From NCBI GenBank assembly GCA_021788795.1, contig JAJYKG010000077.1, positions 1 through 9,012 on the forward strand: a stretch of DNA of 9,012 nt, read 5' to 3'. Origin of the DNA: Thermoplasmata archaeon (GTDB lineage Archaea; Thermoplasmatota; Thermoplasmata; RBG-16-68-12). Position numbers and translations under genes: made by a program. Under the pieces are notes generated by a model. That model was not told where the DNA came from. It saw only the letters and a list, made by a program, of their open reading frames with translations, and searched no databases. This document shows, one piece after another, positions 5,057 to 9,012 of this stretch (its first letter is position 1; each line of letters starts with the position of its first letter).

Positions 5057-8000
5057 ATGAGTTCCCCCATCGCGTCGGAAGACGTGCGGTCCTACTTCCG
5101 GAAACTGCAGGACGGCGTCGAGACCAGCTACCGCGTCGCGCGCGCCGCCCGGGCGAAGGGCTTCGACCCCGAGCTGGACGTGGAGACCCCCCTGACGGAC
5201 GACCTCGCGTCCCGCGTGGAGCGGCTCCTGCACGAGTACGACGTCGAGGGCGTCGCGCGGCGCATCCGCGAACTCGCGAAGCACCACGACCGGGAGGAGA
5301 CGGCCATCCTCGTGGCCAAGGAGATGGCCGCGCGGCCGGCCCCGAGCAAGGAGAAGGCCGTGGAACGCGCGGTGCGGGTCGGCCTCGCGATCCTGACGGA
5401 GGGCATCCTCGTCGCCCCCCTCGAGGGCCTCGCGGACGTCAAGGTGAAGCGGAACCGCGACGGCTCGAACTACGTGGACCTGTTCTACGCCGGACCGATC
5501 CGCTCCGCCGGGGGCACGGGCCAGGCGCTGAGCGTCCTCATCGCCGACGTCGTGCGGCGCGAGCTGGGCATCGGGCGGTACCAGCCCACGCGGGAGGAGG
5601 TCGAGCGCTATAAGGAGGAGATCCCGCTCTACAAGCAGGCCCAGCACCTCCAGTACACGCCGTCCGACGAAGAGATCGTCCTCATCGTCTCGAACTGTCC
5701 CGTGGGCCTGAACGGCGAAGGGACGGAGGAGGTGGAGATCAGCGGCTACCGCGACCTCCCCCGGATCGAGACGAACCGCATCCGCGGCGGCGCGTGCCTC
5801 GTCATCGCGGACGGCATGTGCCTCAAGGCGCCGAAGATCCAGAAGCACGTGAAGAAGCTCAAGATCGACGGCTGGGAGTTCATCGACGATTACCTGAAGA
5901 GCAAGGCCACGCACCTCGAGGAGACGGAGGACGACGTGGGCGTGGGGCCGAACGAGAAGTTCATCCAAGACATCGTGGCCGGGCGGCCGGTCCTCTGCCA
6001 CCCGAGCCGCGCGGGCGGCCTCCGCCTCCGGTACGGACGCACGCGGGCGTCGGGCCTCGCGGCCCTCGCGATGCACCCGGCCACGATGCACATCCTCGAC
6101 GACTTCATCGCCATCGGGACGCAGGTGAAGACGGAGCGGCCGGGAAAGGCCGGCGCGATCACCGCGTGCGACCGCCTCGAAGGGCCGCTCGTCGTCCTCA
6201 AGTCCGGGGACTTCGTCGAGGTCGAGGACGCCGCGACGGCGAAGCGCCTCACCCCCGAGGTCCGCGTGATCGCGGACCTGGGCGAGATCCTCGTCCCCTT
6301 CGGCGAGTTCCTGGAGAACAACCACGTCCTCATGCCCGGGGCGTTCGCTCTCGAGTGGTACGGCCAGCTCCTCCAAGAGAAGATGACCGCGCTGCCGCCG
6401 GGCTGGGAGACCGCGGACGCGGCCCACGCCCTGGAGTGGTCCCTCCGGTACGGCGTGCCGCTCCATCCCCGCTACAACCTGTTCTGGCACGACCTGACCG
6501 TCGCCGAACTCCGCACGCTGCGGCAGTTCGCGGCGTCCCAAGGAACCCTCGCGGACGGGCACCTCTCCCTCGCCGCGGACGAGGACATGCGCGAGCTCCT
6601 CGTGCGCCTCGGCGCGCCCTTCCGCCTGCGGGAGGGCCGGGTCGTCCTCGAGCGACACACGGAGGCGTTCCTCGCCTGTCTGGGCCTGGACGCCCAGGAC
6701 GGCCGAATCGTCGCGCGGGACGAGCCCGCCGCGGACGAGCCGCTCGCGTACGTGTCCGGCCTCGCGGGCTTCCCCGTGAAGGCCCGCGGGCCCACGCGCA
6801 TCGGCGCGCGCATGGCCCGCCCGGAGAAGGCCGCTCCGCGGAAGATGCAGCCCGCGCCCCACTCCCTGTTCCCCATCGGCCACGACGGCGGCGCGCAGCG
6901 CCTGGTGTCCGAGGCCATCGAGAAGGACAGCATCGAGGTCGAGGTGGGCCTCCGGGTCTGCACGCGCTGCGGGAAGCGGTGGTTCTTGCCCGAGTGCTCG
7001 TGCGGCGGCCACACGGTCTCCCGGGGCCTGCCGTCCCGCCAGAAGATCCCGCTCCCCGACGTCCTCCACCGGGCCCTGGACCGCCTCGGCGAGACGAAGG
7101 CTCCTGAGATCAAGGCGGTCATGGGGATGATCTCGAAGAACAAGACGCCGGAGGCGCTCGAGAAGGGCATCCTCCGCGCGAAGCACGAGATCTTCGTTTT
7201 CAAGGACGGCACGACGCGCTACGACATGACGAACCTGCCCCTCACGCACTTCACTCCGAAGGAGGCGCACATCTCGGTGGAGCAGGCGCGGCGTCTCGGC
7301 TACGAGCGCGACATGCAGGGGCGGCCCCTGGAGCGGGAGGACCAGGTCCTCGAACTCCGCACGCAGGACATCGTCGTCGCGGACTCCTGCGGTGACTACC
7401 TCGCGAAGGTCGCGGCCTTCGTCGACGAACTCCTGGAGAAGTACTACGGCCTGCCCGCCTTCTACAACGCCAAGACGACGGACGACCTCCTGGGCCAGCT
7501 CGTCCTCACGCTGGCGCCTCACACGAGCGGCGGCGTCCTCGCGCGGATCGTCGGCTTCACGAAGGCCCAGGCGTGCTTCGCCCACCCGTACATGATCGCT
7601 GCGCGCCGGCGCAACTGCGACGGGGACGAGGACTCCCTCATCCTCCTCCTTGACAGCCTCCTCAACTTCTCCCGCTCCTTCCTGCCGGACAAGCGCGGCG
7701 GGCTCATGGACGCGCCCCTCGTCCTCACGATGCGCATCGACCCGAACGAGATCGACAAGGAGGCGCACAACCTCGACCTCATGCCGATGTACCCCGTGGC
7801 CCTGTACCAGGCCGCGGAGCGCTTCGCCCACCCGAAGGAGGTCGAGCCCCTCATCGACACGGTGAGCAAGCGCATCGGCACGGTCCTGCAGTACGAGGGC
7901 TTCGCGTACACGCACGAGAGCTCGAACGTCGCCGCCGGCCCGCTGGCCTCCGCGTACGGCGAGGGGAACATGGCGGAGAAGATCGACAAGCAGCTCGACC

Positions 8001-8365
8001 TCGCCCTGAAGATCCGCGCGGTCGACCCGAACGACGTGGTCGCGCGCATCGTGGTCCACCACTTCCTCCCAGACCTGATCGGGAACCTGAAGGCCTTCTC
8101 GAGCCAGCAGGTACGGTGCACGAAGTGCGGCGAGAAGTTCAGGCGCATCCCCCTCCGCGGGCGTTGCCTCGAGTGCGGCGGCAACCTCACCCTGACCGTC
8201 CACGAGAGCTCCGTGAAGAAGTACCTGGAGATCTCGAAGAAGATCAGCAGCCAGTTCGAGGTGTCCAACTACCTGCGGCAGCGGATCGACCTCATCGAGG
8301 AGGCGATCGCGTCGCTCTTCACGAACGACAAGGCCCAGGATCTGAAGCTGGACGACTTCTTCTAG
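5057..8365 (+). CDS. polC: DNA polymerase II (family D) large subunit DP2
   Basis: This 1,102-residue protein is the catalytic subunit of PolD, the replicative polymerase of Euryarchaeota; it works with the exonuclease subunit DP1, which is not in this window. The N-terminal region carries the hallmark FYAGPIRSAGGTGQ (from residue 143). The first double-psi beta-barrel motif is GARMARPEKA (583-592, with Lys591). A zinc site follows at Cys635/638/647/649. The second barrel carries the catalytic motif NCDGDED (853-859); by analogy with Pyrococcus PolD, Asp855 and Asp857 bind the metals. PHTSGGVLARIVGFTKAQ lies just before it. A C-terminal zinc ribbon uses Cys1021/1024/1037/1040, and the last residues LKLDDFF resemble a PCNA-binding (PIP) motif. 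No intein interrupts these motifs. The frame is open back to 4823, but the ATG at 5057 is chosen because family-like sequence (VRSYFRKLQDGV) begins there, after a plausible TATA box and SD. Confidence 0.97.
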   Translation: MSSPIASEDVRSYFRKLQDGVETSYRVARAARAKGFDPELDVETPLTDDLASRVERLLHEYDVEGVARRIRELAKHHDREETAILVAKEMAARPAPSKEKAVERAVRVGLAILTEGILVAPLEGLADVKVKRNRDGSNYVDLFYAGPIRSAGGTGQALSVLIADVVRRELGIGRYQPTREEVERYKEEIPLYKQAQHLQYTPSDEEIVLIVSNCPVGLNGEGTEEVEISGYRDLPRIETNRIRGGACLVIADGMCLKAPKIQKHVKKLKIDGWEFIDDYLKSKATHLEETEDDVGVGPNEKFIQDIVAGRPVLCHPSRAGGLRLRYGRTRASGLAALAMHPATMHILDDFIAIGTQVKTERPGKAGAITACDRLEGPLVVLKSGDFVEVEDAATAKRLTPEVRVIADLGEILVPFGEFLENNHVLMPGAFALEWYGQLLQEKMTALPPGWETADAAHALEWSLRYGVPLHPRYNLFWHDLTVAELRTLRQFAASQGTLADGHLSLAADEDMRELLVRLGAPFRLREGRVVLERHTEAFLACLGLDAQDGRIVARDEPAADEPLAYVSGLAGFPVKARGPTRIGARMARPEKAAPRKMQPAPHSLFPIGHDGGAQRLVSEAIEKDSIEVEVGLRVCTRCGKRWFLPECSCGGHTVSRGLPSRQKIPLPDVLHRALDRLGETKAPEIKAVMGMISKNKTPEALEKGILRAKHEIFVFKDGTTRYDMTNLPLTHFTPKEAHISVEQARRLGYERDMQGRPLEREDQVLELRTQDIVVADSCGDYLAKVAAFVDELLEKYYGLPAFYNAKTTDDLLGQLVLTLAPHTSGGVLARIVGFTKAQACFAHPYMIAARRRNCDGDEDSLILLLDSLLNFSRSFLPDKRGGLMDAPLVLTMRIDPNEIDKEAHNLDLMPMYPVALYQAAERFAHPKEVEPLIDTVSKRIGTVLQYEGFAYTHESSNVAAGPLASAYGEGNMAEKIDKQLDLALKIRAVDPNDVVARIVVHHFLPDLIGNLKAFSSQQVRCTKCGEKFRRIPLRGRCLECGGNLTLTVHESSVKKYLEISKKISSQFEVSNYLRQRIDLIEEAIASLFTNDKAQDLKLDDFF

Positions 8366-8691
8366 ACGCCCGCGGCGACCTTGTTGCGCTGGGAGCGCAC
8401 GAAGAGCGCGCCCACGAACATGAGGAACATCCCGAACCCGAAGGCGCCGATGATGAGCAGCGGGAAGTTCGCGACCATGAAGTCCGCGATCTGCGTTGGG
8501 ATGGCGCCTGACGTCAGGCCGAGGTTATCCGGGCCGACCACGTAGCCGAGGACCGCCGCCACGCCGAGGAGCATGAAGAAGATCCCGACCTTCGAGACCG
8601 CAGGAGTGTGCAGCGTGTAGCCGCACGTCGGGCACACCCACGTGGCGTCCTTCGGGAGTTCCGCGGCGCACTCCGGGCAGCGGTCCGTCAT
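8362..8691 (-). CDS. Small zinc-ribbon membrane protein (two transmembrane segments)
   Basis: This protein of 109 residues begins with a zinc ribbon (MTDRCPEC ... VCPTCGY; Cys5/8/20/23). Two hydrophobic helices follow, at about 35-53 (VGIFFMLLGVAAVLGYVVG) and 77-98 (PLLIIGAFGFGMFLMFVGALF), and it ends in a short basic tail (RSQRNK). The ribbon and tail are probably both cytoplasmic with a short external loop, but topology is inferred only from charge. Proteins of this plan, a zinc ribbon joined to a membrane hairpin, are frequent in Euryarchaeota and mostly uncharacterised; I assign no function. It faces DP2 convergently, and its TAG stop (8364-8362) shares the CTAG tetranucleotide with the DP2 TAG (8363-8365). 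The ATG at 8691 has no SD, and a TATA-like box lies about 28 bases upstream. Confidence 0.85.
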   Translation of the reverse strand: MTDRCPECAAELPKDATWVCPTCGYTLHTPAVSKVGIFFMLLGVAAVLGYVVGPDNLGLTSGAIPTQIADFMVANFPLLIIGAFGFGMFLMFVGALFVRSQRNKVAAGV

Positions 8692-8715
8692 TCGGGCCAG
8701 CTAAATGGGCGATGG

Positions 8716-8728
8716 AGAAATACCTTTC
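8716..8728 (-). promoter_or_regulatory. TATA box for the zinc-ribbon membrane protein gene
   Basis: The minus strand reads GAAAGGTATTTCT. The purine-rich GAAAGG could be the BRE, and TATTTC is centred about 28 bases before the ATG at 8691. There is no SD before the ATG (CTGGCCCGA precedes it), so a leaderless or nearly leaderless transcript is likely. The box lies in the 61-base gap after the stop of the 79-residue gene. Confidence 0.5.
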
Positions 8729-8752
8729 GTCTCCTCGGAGCGGATGTCGAAA

Positions 8753-8992
8753 CTACTTCGACGGGTCTCGGACGATTTCCTTCCGACGTAGGGTCGCCAG
8801 CGCCTGAACCATCTCGGACGAGTCGATCTCCGAGCGCAAGAAGGCACTCACGAGATCAATCGCCTTCGACGGAAGGACGCTCGTCACGTCGATCTGCGGA
8901 GCCTCCACGAGTCCAAGAGGACCGTTCGGTAGCGCGGAGTACTGCTCGTCGAGGAGATCCTCGGCTCTGGGCGCGTCGTACCAATCGCGCAT
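8753..8992 (-). CDS. Unrecognised 79-residue protein
   Basis: This short frame runs from ATG 8992 to TAG at 8755-8753. I do not recognise a family. The protein is acidic in its first third (MRDWYDAPRAEDLLDEQY) and has a likely helical second half (SKAIDLVSAFLRSEIDSSEM and ALATLRRKEIVRD). It has no cysteines, no membrane segment and no signal peptide. Its residue mix is that of a normal soluble protein, unlike the Arg/Gly/Pro-rich shadow frames around it. A G-rich run ending GGGGTG just before the ATG could serve as an SD, which would fit an internal operon gene whose upstream partner lies beyond the right edge. The frame is also open to the window edge, so an earlier start cannot be excluded. 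Confidence 0.6.
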   Translation of the reverse strand: MRDWYDAPRAEDLLDEQYSALPNGPLGLVEAPQIDVTSVLPSKAIDLVSAFLRSEIDSSEMVQALATLRRKEIVRDPSK

Positions 8993-8994
8993 CG

Positions 8995-9002
8995 CACCCC
9001 CC
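8995..9002 (-). promoter_or_regulatory. Possible Shine-Dalgarno site of the 79-residue gene
   Basis: GGGGGGTG on the minus strand precedes the ATG at 8992 by two bases (six G then TGCG). It resembles the GGAGGTGA-type archaeal SD, though the gap to the ATG is short. It supports ATG 8992 as the start, weakly. Confidence 0.35.
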
Positions 9003-9012
9003 GTCGACGAGT

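Noticed and set aside
4765..5070. 101-codon minus-strand frame divergent from DP2
   Set aside because: Its composition is Arg/Ser/Gly/Pro-rich, it has no motif, it overlaps the DP2 promoter and start, and it ends within the RHS remnant.
4874..8203. Long minus-strand open frame opposite DP2 (1,109 codons)
   Set aside because: It is rich in Arg, Val, Leu, Asp and Glu without domain patterns and is the antisense reflection of a GC-rich gene. DP2 on the plus strand has all its family motifs.
1..9012. CRISPR array, tRNA, rRNA, intein or insertion sequence
   Set aside because: I saw no regularly spaced identical repeats, no tRNA-like cloverleaf, no transposase frame with terminal inverted repeats, and DP2 runs without interruption through its conserved motifs.

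Overview
The window reads as a piece of a high-GC archaeal chromosome. The strongest evidence is a complete large subunit of the archaeal family D DNA polymerase (PolD, DP2) on the + strand. Support comes from the zinc-ribbon proteins, the KaiC/RAD55-type ATPase paired with a double winged-helix protein, and start regions that look archaeal: TATA-like boxes about 26-29 bases before several start codons, with no Shine-Dalgarno (SD) site. PolD excludes most Crenarchaeota. The gene style suggests a GC-rich Thermoplasmatota-like euryarchaeote, probably an uncultured lineage, but this placement is an inference.

Layout. Bases 1-1131 (minus) hold the 5' part of a helix-hairpin-helix / triple zinc-ribbon / TPR protein that runs off the left edge. 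Bases 1217-3204 (minus) hold, in transcription order, a thioredoxin, a single-domain KaiC-like ATPase and a tandem winged-helix protein. The last two are separated by one base, so they are very probably co-transcribed. Bases 3292 to about 4775 (minus) hold a decayed RHS/YD-repeat gene. It keeps a recognisable RHS core but carries a nonsense codon and at least two frameshifts, each of which can be traced to a simple event. About 4776-5056 is non-coding and contains the DP2 promoter. Bases 5057-8365 (plus) are DP2. A convergent small zinc-ribbon membrane protein lies at 8362-8691 (minus); its stop codon interlocks with that of DP2 in a shared CTAG. An unrecognised 79-residue protein lies at 8753-8992 (minus).

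How the parts relate. DP2 is the housekeeping anchor: the catalytic subunit of the replicative polymerase, with a C-terminal PCNA-binding motif. The ATPase and winged-helix pair look like a small regulatory module. The RHS remnant is the only accessory piece, lodged between two intact core-type genes. I found no CRISPR array, tRNA, rRNA, insertion sequence or intein, and no strong evidence for a wholly new system. The most interesting points are the decay path of the RHS gene with its inserted Ser/Thr-rich domain, the ATPase/winged-helix pair, and the start-site architecture.
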